A DNA stretch of 64,000 nt from the NCBI RefSeq assembly GCF_000382425.1, contig NZ_KB908296.1, forward strand, positions 62,001 through 126,000, written 5' to 3'. Below the pieces are notes generated by a model, which saw only the letters and a program-made list of their open reading frames with translations, made no database searches and was not told the origin of the DNA. Source of the stretch: Empedobacter brevis NBRC 14943 = ATCC 43319. GTDB lineage: Bacteria; Bacteroidota; Bacteroidia; Flavobacteriales; Weeksellaceae. Position numbers and translations under genes: made by a program. Of this stretch, positions 1-7,837 are shown piece after piece; positions within the stretch are counted from its first letter, which is position 1, and each line of letters opens with the position of its first letter.

Positions 1-517
1 CTAAAATGTAATTTCCTTTTGATAAAAAAGAAACAGTTATCCGGAAGCTTGTAGTACAGTTTATTACCCTTTGATCCTTTTTATTAATATTCGCATCATA
101 AATAATGTATTTACAGATTTCTTGGTCTGAGGAGATGTTGAGATATTGGTTAGCGGGAATCGGAAAGGTTACTGTTTTATTTGATTTTGTAGATAGCCAA
201 GGAATTGTTTCCGTTCCTTTGTTACGAGAGCCAACTACTGTAGAATCTTCTTCTTCTACAAAGTTATTATTTTGGGAAATAGGTTTTAAAATGATTTTAT
301 GAGACGCTTGTGGTATAATTCTTACACTTCCCTGATTTGATGTAAAGTTAATTATTCCACTGAATTCTGTATCAGTTCCTTCTGTTGTGATGGTTACATT
401 TTCATTATAATAAGATAAAAAAGTATTGGGTCTTTTTCCGGTGATTGAACCATCTGATGATTGGGCATAGGAGTAGATTGAAAAAATGAGTAGGAGAATG
501 AGTAAAAATTGATGCAT
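1..517 (-). CDS. Secreted protein of unknown function, 3' end beyond window
   Basis: The minus-strand frame is open from an ATG at 517 to the window edge (172 codons seen, no stop), so only the N-terminal part is visible. It starts with a clear signal peptide (MHQFLLILLLIFSIYSYAQ), which predicts export to the periplasm or beyond. The mature part is rich in Thr, Ser and Asn with alternating hydrophobic residues, as in an all-beta surface protein; I recognise no family and see no catalytic motif. It is divergent from the TPR sensor kinase at 583, with 65 bases between the start codons, so the two may share regulatory DNA. The signal peptide and unbroken frame make it a real gene; its function is unknown. 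Confidence 0.72.
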   Translation of the reverse strand, partial: MHQFLLILLLIFSIYSYAQSSDGSITGKRPNTFLSYYNENVTITTEGTDTEFSGIINFTSNQGSVRIIPQASHKIILKPISQNNNFVEEEDSTVVGSRNKGTETIPWLSTKSNKTVTFPIPANQYLNISSDQEICKYIIYDANINKKDQRVINCTTSFRITVSFLSKGNYIL

Positions 518-523
518 TTTTTT

Positions 524-553
524 TTTGATAAAACTATATACTATATTGTTTTG
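524..553 (+). promoter_or_regulatory. Candidate promoter of the TPR kinase operon
   Basis: TTTG at 524-527 is followed after 18 bases by TTGTTTTG at 546-553. This matches the Bacteroidota promoter TTTG-N19-TAnnTTTG except for one base in the -7 box and one base of spacing. Transcription would start near 558-562, inside the palindrome that follows. It is assigned by pattern only. Confidence 0.45.
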
Positions 554-556
554 ATG

Positions 557-578
557 AAATACCATAAATATGGTATTT
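557..578. repeat. 22-bp inverted repeat, candidate operator
   Basis: Perfect 10-base arms (AAATACCATA at 557-566, TATGGTATTT at 569-578) are separated by AA. It lies four bases upstream of the kinase ATG at 583 and overlaps the predicted transcription start of the promoter at 524-553. Its symmetry and position fit a dimeric repressor site or an autoregulatory site for the LuxR-type regulator. An mRNA hairpin limiting translation is the alternative. Confidence 0.55.
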
Positions 579-582
579 TTAC

Positions 583-2460
583 ATGGCTACTATGACACGT
601 TATATTTATATTTTTTTTATATTTTCATCAATTGTTTTAGGTCAAAAAAACAAAGGAGAAGATGCTATCCGACATTATTATACTATTTACAAAGACAACG
701 CAGATTCAGATTTAGACAAGGCATATATAGGTGCAAGGAAGGCATATGATTTGAGTAAGAACATAAACAATGAAAATTGGAGAGCAAAAGCAGCATATGC
801 TAGAGGTTATTGTTATTATTTGTATGAAAAAGATTCTGTAAGTGAAGTCTATCTTGACGAGGCAATTAATTATGCGAAAAAAATAAATGACAAAGCAATT
901 TTAGCGAAAGCACTTAATGTGAAAGGAAGTATTTATTCATATAAAAATAAGAATAAGAAAGCGCTTGAATATTTCCATGAATCCATAAAATATTCAGAAA
1001 AATCTGCAAAGTTATCCAATAATACGGCCAATGTTTTGAATAATATTGCTGATATTTATGTCACACAACAGGATACCATCAATGCTAAAAAATATTATCA
1101 CGAAGCTGTAAAAATTCAGCGAAAAAACAAGTTAGATAAGTCATTGAGTAATACGTACAACAGTTTAGGGGTTTTGTTTATGGATACAAACAAAGACAGT
1201 GCGTTGTATTATATCAATCAATCATTAACCTTAGCATTAAACAATAAACTAGAATATGACTTGGTAAACAGATACCTTAATATAGGTGTGATATATCTTA
1301 ATTTTAATGATGCTGATAATTATGACAAGGCTAAATATAATCTCATAAAAGCATTAGAATTTGCCGAGAAAAATAAGATGACTCGGTATAAATTTCAGGG
1401 AAATTTATATTTGGGCATTTATTATAAAAAAGCGAAACAGAATTTTATAAAATCTAAACATTATTTTGAAAAAGCACTATCATTTATTGACCAAAATAAA
1501 GACCAAGAATATAATTTGGCTCTCTATAAGGAATTAGCAGAAGTTTATCATTCGTTATCAGATTTTGAAAAAGCATTTGTTTTTAAGGATTTAGAAAATA
1601 ATTTAAAAGATCGTATTTCGAATCTGGAAAAAAGTAAACAAATTCATGAAATTCAAACAAAATTTGATGTAGAAAGAAAAGATTTTCAGATCAACTTGCT
1701 ACATCTTCAGCGGAAGAATCAAAAAATAGAAAATAGTTGGACGATTATTGTTTCGCTTATAAGCATTAGTGGTTTATTAGGCTTTGGAATAATTTACAGA
1801 AGTAGAGAAAAAAAGAGACATTTAGTAGAACAACAACAGAATGATATAAAACGAATGCAAGATGTCGTAAAAACTCAAGATAACGAACGTAATAGGATTG
1901 CAAAAGAGTTGCATGATGGAGTAGGAAATAAGCTATCTGTGATTAAAAATATTCTTCATCAAAAAACATTTTCTGAGAAAGATGTTGATGATTTAAAAAG
2001 CGGAACAAAAGATTTAATGAAAGAAATTCGAGAGATTTCACATAACCTGAGTATTTCTATCATTGTTCAAAAAGGACCGATGGAACTAATCACAGAATTG
2101 GTTGAAACCTTTAAGCAAAAAACATCTATTAAGACCGAGTTTGTATTTTACCCGCAAGAAGCCTTTGATTTTTTGAATGAAGAACAAAAGATGCATCTGT
2201 ATAGAGTTTTTCAGGAAGCTCTTCATAATATTGAAAAGCATGCTAATGCGTATAACGTTAGCATCACTGTGACAAAACGTGAAAAGAGGCTAATCATAGT
2301 ATTAGAAGATGATGGAAATGGATTTGATGTAACTCAAAAGAGTCCGGGTGTAGGTATCTTAAATATGAAGGAAAGAATGCAACTTATAAAAGGAAGTTTA
2401 ATCATAGATTCAGCCATAGGGAATGGAACAACAATAATAATAGAGCTCGATGAAAAATAA
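583..2460 (+). CDS. TPR-repeat sensor histidine kinase (HisKA_3 type)
   Basis: A membrane sensor kinase that should phosphorylate the LuxR-type regulator encoded next. The N-terminus is a signal peptide or membrane anchor. Residues about 25-350 form a series of tetratricopeptide repeats (YARGYCYY, LNVKGSIYS, LNNIADIYV and similar), followed by a coiled-coil stretch and one membrane helix at about 386-405. The kinase part begins with the HisKA_3 phospho-acceptor motif (AKELHDGVGNKLS, His444). It ends with a HATPase_c domain showing an N-box-like FQEALHNIEKHA, a G1 box DDGNGFD and GVGILNMKER. TPR kinases of this build are common in Bacteroidota; the signal sensed is unknown. ATG at 583 is used; ATG at 592 is also possible. 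It overlaps the next gene by 11 bases. Confidence 0.93.
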   Translation: MATMTRYIYIFFIFSSIVLGQKNKGEDAIRHYYTIYKDNADSDLDKAYIGARKAYDLSKNINNENWRAKAAYARGYCYYLYEKDSVSEVYLDEAINYAKKINDKAILAKALNVKGSIYSYKNKNKKALEYFHESIKYSEKSAKLSNNTANVLNNIADIYVTQQDTINAKKYYHEAVKIQRKNKLDKSLSNTYNSLGVLFMDTNKDSALYYINQSLTLALNNKLEYDLVNRYLNIGVIYLNFNDADNYDKAKYNLIKALEFAEKNKMTRYKFQGNLYLGIYYKKAKQNFIKSKHYFEKALSFIDQNKDQEYNLALYKELAEVYHSLSDFEKAFVFKDLENNLKDRISNLEKSKQIHEIQTKFDVERKDFQINLLHLQRKNQKIENSWTIIVSLISISGLLGFGIIYRSREKKRHLVEQQQNDIKRMQDVVKTQDNERNRIAKELHDGVGNKLSVIKNILHQKTFSEKDVDDLKSGTKDLMKEIREISHNLSISIIVQKGPMELITELVETFKQKTSIKTEFVFYPQEAFDFLNEEQKMHLYRVFQEALHNIEKHANAYNVSITVTKREKRLIIVLEDDGNGFDVTQKSPGVGILNMKERMQLIKGSLIIDSAIGNGTTIIIELDEK

Positions 2461-3052
2461 GATAAGAATAGCATTAATTGATGATCATCAACTTTTTTTA
2501 GATGGTTTAACAACATTACTTCAACAAGAAAAAGATTTTGAAATCATTTATACATCCACCAAAGCGACGGATTTTGTTGTTCAGTTAAAAGATCTTGCGG
2601 TTGATATTTTGATTGTTGATATTTCGATGCCGGAGATGAACGGGTTGGAATTGATAAATGAAATCAAACAACAAGAATTCTTACTAAAAATAATTGTTCT
2701 AAGTTCTTATGCTAATAGTATAGACAGCTCTTTTGTTGACGCAGCACTATTAAAGGAAATATCCGAAAAAGAATTATTTACAACGATTCGAACTGTTTAT
2801 AATGATACATATAAACAAAAAGTTAACATGCAGAATTTTAACGTTATTCATTCTTCTTTCCTGAGTAAAAGAGAGAAACAAATCATTAATTTGATCGGAG
2901 AAGGGTTGACGGTAAATGAAATTGCGAACAAAATAGTTTTGAGCAAACATACCATAGAAACGCACAAGAAAAATATCTTTTTTAAGCTTGGAGTAATAAA
3001 TAATGCCCAACTGATCAAAAAATCAATGGTATTGGGAATTATTGATGTATAA
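2450..3052 (+). CDS. LuxR/NarL-family response regulator
   Basis: A cytoplasmic DNA-binding regulator, the probable partner of the kinase whose 3' end it overlaps by 11 bases. The receiver domain (residues about 5-118) has the acidic pair DD at 11-12, phospho-acceptor Asp57 (LIVDISMPEMNG) and a Lys near 102. The C-terminal GerE/LuxR helix-turn-helix (about 138-200) is complete: LSKREKQIINLIGEGLT, then NEIANKIVLSKHTIETHKKN. The stretch between the conserved Ser-Ser of beta4 and the Lys is about five residues shorter than usual and lacks the typical AGAxGYLLK pattern, so the alpha4-beta5 signalling face may be altered. The targets cannot be told from sequence; the palindrome at 557-578 is a candidate. 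Confidence 0.93.
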   Translation: MKNKIRIALIDDHQLFLDGLTTLLQQEKDFEIIYTSTKATDFVVQLKDLAVDILIVDISMPEMNGLELINEIKQQEFLLKIIVLSSYANSIDSSFVDAALLKEISEKELFTTIRTVYNDTYKQKVNMQNFNVIHSSFLSKREKQIINLIGEGLTVNEIANKIVLSKHTIETHKKNIFFKLGVINNAQLIKKSMVLGIIDV

Positions 3053-3104
3053 TTTTGAATGGTTATAAAACGAGTTAATCATAAAAGAATTATAAGAAAA
3101 GTAA

Positions 3105-3112
3105 TACTTTTG
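3105..3112 (+). promoter_or_regulatory. Candidate -7 box (TACTTTTG) of lipoprotein gene
   Basis: TACTTTTG matches TAnnTTTG and lies 37 bases upstream of the ATG at 3150. It is also the right half of a short inverted repeat (AAAAGTA/TACTTTT). No good TTTG is seen at the -33 spacing. Confidence 0.35.
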
Positions 3113-3149
3113 CGTTGTAAAGAAAAAATGATCCAATAGACATACAATT

Positions 3150-3716
3150 ATGAAAAAAATTTTATTAAGTATCTTATTAATTTCATCATTTTTAACCTTA
3201 TCATCTTGTGGAGATAAAAAAGGAGGAAGAAATGATTTGTCTGAAAAAGATGAAATTGAAAATAGCAATTCAGAAGGGGTAGTTGTAATATTAGAGGGAA
3301 CTTTTTTGAAGAATGATATTTTTCAGTTATTTTATAGTAATGATACAACTTTTAGTGAACAAAAGTCCATAAAAACAATTGTATATGGTCAATCTATTTT
3401 ACAAAAGGTTTTGTTTCAATTACCAAAAGAGGTAAAACCTCAAAGTTTGCGGTTAGATTTGGGTAGTAATCCTAATCAGACATCAGTGACTATAAAGAAG
3501 ATGGAAATTAATTATAAAGATCAAATATTAATTATGGAAGGAGATACTTTCAGAGATTATTTTCAACCAACACCTAGTGTAGAATTTGATCAGGTTTCAT
3601 TAGAGTACAATTTGAAACCAAATGAAGATGGGACATTTGATCCTGTATTGTTTGGAAATGATAAAGTGAAGAAAGGATTGAACAAAATATATAATGAGTT
3701 AAAAGAAGATAAATAA
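3150..3716 (+). CDS. Lipoprotein of unknown family (paralogue of 6187-6735)
   Basis: A 188-residue lipoprotein with a lipobox (LSSCG, lipidated Cys20), so anchored in the inner or outer membrane. The mature domain shares a clear pattern with the protein at 6187-6735: FLKNDIFQLFY, FSEQKSIK, QLPKEVKPQSLRLDLG, and FDPxxFGN near the C-terminus. I do not recognise a named family. The pattern (a QLFY strand, a serine-rich turn, then LRxDxG) resembles small beta-sandwich modules that I recall being attached to surface-glycan glycosyltransferases, so a glycan-binding or assembly role is an inference only. It stands at the left border of glycan locus 1 and is convergent with the Wzy-like gene at 3754. 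Confidence 0.8.
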   Translation: MKKILLSILLISSFLTLSSCGDKKGGRNDLSEKDEIENSNSEGVVVILEGTFLKNDIFQLFYSNDTTFSEQKSIKTIVYGQSILQKVLFQLPKEVKPQSLRLDLGSNPNQTSVTIKKMEINYKDQILIMEGDTFRDYFQPTPSVEFDQVSLEYNLKPNEDGTFDPVLFGNDKVKKGLNKIYNELKEDK

Positions 3717-3744
3717 TTAACTCGAGAAAATCTATATTTTACGG

Positions 3745-3787
3745 TACAAAAAATCACTCTTTATTGAATTTAGGGTGATTTTTTGTA
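3745..3787. terminator. Bidirectional hairpin terminator
   Basis: A 13-base perfect stem (3745-3757 with 3775-3787) closes a 17-base loop; the arms contain A6/T6 runs. It sits between the convergent genes 3150-3716 and 3754-4989 and overlaps the last codons of the latter. Confidence 0.55.
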
Positions 3788-4989
3788 TATGTCAAAATAG
3801 ACAGTAAACATATTATAGATGTAAATACAATAAGCCCTTTTTGTCTATTCAGATAAGATTCTGTAAAGAAGGCAAGAATTAAAATAATTGCAACAGTGAA
3901 TAAAAAAATATTATTTGTTTTAATTGATTTGTAAATAGAGAAAACAAAAATGAATAATAAAATGAATAAACCTACTACGCCTAATTCTCCAAATGTTTGA
4001 AGGTATTGATTATGAAAATTCATAGCAAAGTATCCTTTGTATAAATTATAATAATGAAAGTATTGTTCTGTAAGATAATCTATATTCCCAAGACCTGTTC
4101 CTAAGAAACCTAATTGATTGTTATTAATCATTTCAAACACTATTCTCCAATGAAAAATTCTTAGATTGGAGCCATTAAATTCAAAATCAGAAAAATCTTG
4201 ACCATAAAGGATTTGATCTAAATTGAGAATAGTTTCATCTAAGAATCGTTGTTTTATAGGATTATCTACAAATAAAATTACACCACATAAAATGATAAAT
4301 AGAAATGCGAATTTCTTGTTTAAGTATAAATTTTTCTTCTTATATAGAGAGGAAATTATCAATAAACATGCAGTAGTTACTATTAAGTTTTTTGATGATA
4401 GTAGAATCAAAAAAATCAATAGCAAGATTACAATACAATAATCTAATTTTGTTTTATTTGGAAGGTTAAATTTTATTAAAAGGCAAATACTACTAAATAA
4501 GGCTATATAAATAGCATTGTTATTAAATATTGAAACGAGGTCATGATAAAAAAAAACATTTATCGATCTATGCAGAATGAATAGATAAGTAGAATGGATT
4601 AATGATATAAAAAAATATGCTATTAATGAATAACTAAAAATTGAAATGGTTATATTTAATTCTTTTATTGAGAATTTTTTATATTGGCTAATAGCTAAAG
4701 GTATAATTAATAAACCAATTGTTTTTCCAAAAGAAGATAATGTTTGAGGAGGATAGGTGGACCAAAAATAAGATAATATTCCCCACATAAACAAAACTAT
4801 AAATGGCAATATACATAAATATAGGTTGATTTTTTTCTTAAGAAAAATTGTGATAAAAAATATTGTAGAAACAATTATTAAGAGAATACTATTAATGGCA
4901 TGACCTGGGATTAATGAACTTAAGAACAAACCCCAAATTAGGGTTTTATTTTGTTCGATTAATTTTAATATTTGGCTTTTTGTTGGCAT
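3754..4989 (-). CDS. O-antigen ligase/polymerase family membrane protein (Wzy-like)
   Basis: A 411-residue multi-spanning inner-membrane protein with about ten hydrophobic helices. A long periplasmic loop (about residues 245-320) carries the pattern FLGTGLGNIDYL followed by FHNQYLQTFGELGVVGL, with the His-Asn and Gly-rich signature of the O-antigen ligase (Wzy_C / WaaL) superfamily. Members polymerise undecaprenyl-linked repeat units or ligate finished glycan to a lipid acceptor; sequence alone does not decide between these. It overlaps the end of the upstream glycosyltransferase by 25 bases, so the two are cotranscribed. A second Wzy-like gene lies at 8918-10054, so one of them may be the ligase. 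The start is ATG at 4989. Confidence 0.87.
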   Translation of the reverse strand: MPTKSQILKLIEQNKTLIWGLFLSSLIPGHAINSILLIIVSTIFFITIFLKKKINLYLCILPFIVLFMWGILSYFWSTYPPQTLSSFGKTIGLLIIPLAISQYKKFSIKELNITISIFSYSLIAYFFISLIHSTYLFILHRSINVFFYHDLVSIFNNNAIYIALFSSICLLIKFNLPNKTKLDYCIVILLLIFLILLSSKNLIVTTACLLIISSLYKKKNLYLNKKFAFLFIILCGVILFVDNPIKQRFLDETILNLDQILYGQDFSDFEFNGSNLRIFHWRIVFEMINNNQLGFLGTGLGNIDYLTEQYFHYYNLYKGYFAMNFHNQYLQTFGELGVVGLFILLFIFVFSIYKSIKTNNIFLFTVAIILILAFFTESYLNRQKGLIVFTSIICLLSILTYTKNHPKFNKE

Positions 4990-6065
4990 TCTATAATAAA
5001 ATCTAAATAGTTTTGGTTAATCTTTTTCCAAGAATATAAATCATGTATTTTTTGTATGTTATTCAAAATAAAACTTTTATGTTCTTTTTTGGAGGAATTA
5101 GAAAGATTAATAATATCTGAATCATTATCAAAGTATAGTGCATCCTGACCTAATATAGATTGATTAAAAATATTTCGGTTTGCAATAATCAAACAATTAG
5201 AAGCCATAGCTTCTAACAAAGATGGGTTTGTACCTCCTACTGAATGGCCATGAAAATAGATATTTGAAAAAAATCTAAGATTATTTAATTTATTTAAATC
5301 ATAAATACCTCCGTGAAATATAACGTTATCGTAAGATGAATAATTTTTGTAGAGATAATTTCCGAATTTTGTCCCTTTATGATTTCCGATGATAAATAGT
5401 CTCCGATGCGTATTGCTTTTAATGTAACCTTTTATAATAACTTCTATATTATTTTCAGGTTCCATTCGTGCGATGATAAGATCATAATTGTATGCTTTTA
5501 GCTGAAATTCAGTTAAAATATTCTCGTTAGGGGCATTAAAAACTTCAGCTCCATATGCAATGTATTTTGATTTTTTATTATATTTTTTTTGAATATATTC
5601 TTGTATACCAATTGAATCAGCTACTAAGAAATCACTATTGATTGCAGCTAATTTTTCAGCATATTTTAAAAAAAATTTAACTTTTGATGAATATTTAGAT
5701 CTTTTCCATTCTAATCCATCCATATTTGTAATAATAGTTGAACTTTTAGGTAACAAAAAATGCCATATACTACTACTTGTATAACCTAATTGAAGAATTA
5801 GGTCAAATTTCCGTTTTCTCGAATCTAAAATACAATTTAGATCATAAATAAATTGTCCAGCAGTACCGATTTTATCCTCAGGATCTTTACAATGAATTAA
5901 ATTTACCTTTCCAAACATCTTTTTTTGATAAGGATGAAGAGATGAGCAATACACATAAACTTCATGATTATTTTCAGCTAAGAAAGTAGAGAAAAACTCT
6001 GCAAACTGTTCAAAACCACCATGAAAATTAGGAATACCTCTAGTTCCTAAAATAGCTATTTTCAT
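4965..6065 (-). CDS. GT4 glycosyltransferase with DUF1972 N-terminus (rhamnosyltransferase-like)
   Basis: A 366-residue GT-B glycosyltransferase. The N-terminal half begins KIAILGTRGIPNFHGGFE, the hallmark of DUF1972, and continues with NMDGLEWKRSKYS and ADSIGIQEY. The C-terminal half is a glycosyl_transf_1 domain with the nucleotide-sugar motif SLLEAMASN. Family members such as pneumococcal WchF transfer rhamnose from dTDP-rhamnose; donor specificity here is inferred from that similarity. Cytoplasmic, acting on lipid-linked precursor. It is the first gene of a two-gene minus-strand unit with the Wzy-like gene, and a TACTTTTG box lies just upstream. Confidence 0.9.
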   Translation of the reverse strand: MKIAILGTRGIPNFHGGFEQFAEFFSTFLAENNHEVYVYCSSLHPYQKKMFGKVNLIHCKDPEDKIGTAGQFIYDLNCILDSRKRKFDLILQLGYTSSSIWHFLLPKSSTIITNMDGLEWKRSKYSSKVKFFLKYAEKLAAINSDFLVADSIGIQEYIQKKYNKKSKYIAYGAEVFNAPNENILTEFQLKAYNYDLIIARMEPENNIEVIIKGYIKSNTHRRLFIIGNHKGTKFGNYLYKNYSSYDNVIFHGGIYDLNKLNNLRFFSNIYFHGHSVGGTNPSLLEAMASNCLIIANRNIFNQSILGQDALYFDNDSDIINLSNSSKKEHKSFILNNIQKIHDLYSWKKINQNYLDFIIECQQKAKY

Positions 6066-6088
6066 TCAGATTTTTTTCAATATTCGTA

Positions 6089-6096
6089 CAAAAGTA
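6089..6096 (-). promoter_or_regulatory. Candidate -7 box (TACTTTTG) of the 6065-3754 operon
   Basis: The minus strand reads TACTTTTG, 23 bases before the ATG at 6065. It is embedded in a 12-base near-palindrome with GTAC at both ends. The -33 element is weak. Confidence 0.4.
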
Positions 6097-6159
6097 CATT
6101 TTTTATAATTATAAAAGTTATTATATTCTTAAATAGAGCAATCAGTAATAAGTTTTATT

Positions 6160-6167
6160 TAACTTTG
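6160..6167 (+). promoter_or_regulatory. Candidate -7 box (TAACTTTG) of the 6187-8910 operon
   Basis: TAACTTTG is a full match to TAnnTTTG, 19 bases before the ATG at 6187. No convincing -33 TTTG is seen. It is divergent from the box at 6089-6096. Confidence 0.4.
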
Positions 6168-6186
6168 AACCTTTAATCTATTTTGT

Positions 6187-6735
6187 ATGAATTTAGGAAT
6201 ATTGCAAATCTTCTTGTTTGGATTTTGCATGTCTTTGATTATTCTAGGATGTGAACAAAAGAAACCTATAGTTGAAGAAAGTTTGATTGTGAGGCTAAAA
6301 ATGTCAGTTTATAAAGACGATTCATTACAACTTTTTTATTTATTAAATGCTGATGATTCCTATTCAGAAGAGTTAAGTATTAAAAAATTTGTAAAAGGAC
6401 TTAATTCTATTCAAAATATTGAATTCATATTACCCCCTAGAGTGAAACCTAAAAATTTAAGAATTGATTTTGGAGATAAGAAGAATTATCATGATTCAAT
6501 TGGTCTATATAATATAAGCTTGATTTATAGAAATCATAAATTATCTGCTAAAGATGGAGAATATAAACAATGGTTTGTAACTAATGAAGATATTTATTTT
6601 GATAGCGATAGTTTATTATATCGTTTTAAGTCTAAGCAGCATAGTTTTGATCCTCAAATAAGAGGAAATGAATTGTTTAATAAAAAAATAGTAAAGTTAT
6701 TTACTCCTGATATCTATGAAAGAAGAACTCATTAA
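6187..6735 (+). CDS. Lipoprotein of unknown family (paralogue of 3150-3716)
   Basis: A 182-residue lipoprotein with signal sequence and lipobox (LIILGC, Cys22). It aligns along its length with the lipoprotein at 3150-3716: YKDDSLQLFYLL, YSEELSIKKFVKG, LPPRVKPKNLRIDFG, then FDPQIRGN. Both end with a charged helix. It begins a plus-strand unit and overlaps the exported GH99-like gene by 20 bases, which ties it to glycan assembly or processing. The family is not recognised; a glycan-binding beta-sandwich is the best guess. Two copies bordering separate blocks of one locus suggest that each serves a different module, or that one arose by duplication with the module. Confidence 0.8.
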   Translation: MNLGILQIFLFGFCMSLIILGCEQKKPIVEESLIVRLKMSVYKDDSLQLFYLLNADDSYSEELSIKKFVKGLNSIQNIEFILPPRVKPKNLRIDFGDKKNYHDSIGLYNISLIYRNHKLSAKDGEYKQWFVTNEDIYFDSDSLLYRFKSKQHSFDPQIRGNELFNKKIVKLFTPDIYERRTH

Positions 6736-7837
6736 CTATTTTAAGCATATAAAATGTATTATATATTTATTTTTTATTATTCCAATTTTTGTGAAATCTC
6801 AGCCTCAAATAGGTGCTTTTTATTTTGACGCCTGGACTGAATTTCAATGGGATAATTACATAAATAAGGGATTTCAAAAAGGTGCGTACAATGATGTACT
6901 AGTTAACGACTTTTTTATTAGAGAACCTGCTTACGGGTGGGTAACATCAAGTCAAAAAAAAATTGAACAACAGATAAATGATGCGAGTGAAGCAAATTTA
7001 GATTTCTTTATTTTTAACTGGTATTATTGCGAAGGGGTTGGGTATTCAAATTGTTTTATGAATAATGCTTTACAATATTATATGAAAGCAAAGAATAGAC
7101 ATAAAGTTTTATTTTGTTCTATGATAACAAATGATACTTTTGATATTGGACCAGATCAGTGGATTGAAACGAAAAATAATTTATTTATTCAATTTTCAAA
7201 TACGACATACTATAAAATAGAAGGAAGACCTTTACTATTAATTTACCAAGGAAATAGAATGATAAACTCTTTTAGTAATCTTAAATTATTTGATAGAGCT
7301 TTAAAGGAATTGAAGGAAGAGTCTATAGCGAAAGGTTTAGGAAAACCCATAATAGGAATAATGAATATTGATCAACAGTATTTTAAAAAGATGAGGAATG
7401 TAGATTTCTTTAGTACCTATAATGATCCTAATGCAGCTAAAAGAATATGTAATAAATGTGATCAAAAGGAATATTTGTATGAAGATTTACAAAAAGGAGA
7501 GCAAATTAGTTGGTATGAATCTTTAGTTTATTTGAATAAAAGGAAATTTTTTATACCAACAGTAACATCTGGTTGGGATGTTCGACCTTGGAAAGGAAAG
7601 AATGAACTAGGAGAGTGGAATACTGATATATGGTATAAGAGAGCGACTAAAGAAGAGTTGAAGACTTCTATTTTAAATGCTTATATGTTTAACAAGGATT
7701 ATCATACAAGAAACAAGCATGAAATAATATTCATTAATGCATGGAATGAATATGGAGAAGGTGGTTATATATCGAAAATGAAGTCGGGTGAATTTTTAGG
7801 AAGAGCAATTTCAGAAGCTAAAAATGAAATTAAATGA
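6716..7837 (+). CDS. WbsX-like / GH99-like protein with signal peptide
   Basis: A 373-residue protein of the WbsX family (PF14307), related in fold to GH99 endo-mannosidases. Seen directly: an N-terminal hydrophobic segment (about residues 14-27) that looks like an export signal, then IGAFYFDAWTEFQW, FFIFNWYYCEG and, near the end, FINAWNEYGEGGYI, the motif carrying the family's acidic residues. WbsX proteins in O-antigen clusters are usually called glycosyltransferases, but the fold belongs to glycoside hydrolases. The apparent signal peptide argues for action in the periplasm or on the surface. It overlaps the preceding lipoprotein by 20 bases and the following GT4 gene by 4, so all three are translationally coupled. 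Whether it cuts, trims or transfers glycan is not known. Confidence 0.85.
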   Translation: MKEELINYFKHIKCIIYLFFIIPIFVKSQPQIGAFYFDAWTEFQWDNYINKGFQKGAYNDVLVNDFFIREPAYGWVTSSQKKIEQQINDASEANLDFFIFNWYYCEGVGYSNCFMNNALQYYMKAKNRHKVLFCSMITNDTFDIGPDQWIETKNNLFIQFSNTTYYKIEGRPLLLIYQGNRMINSFSNLKLFDRALKELKEESIAKGLGKPIIGIMNIDQQYFKKMRNVDFFSTYNDPNAAKRICNKCDQKEYLYEDLQKGEQISWYESLVYLNKRKFFIPTVTSGWDVRPWKGKNELGEWNTDIWYKRATKEELKTSILNAYMFNKDYHTRNKHEIIFINAWNEYGEGGYISKMKSGEFLGRAISEAKNEIK

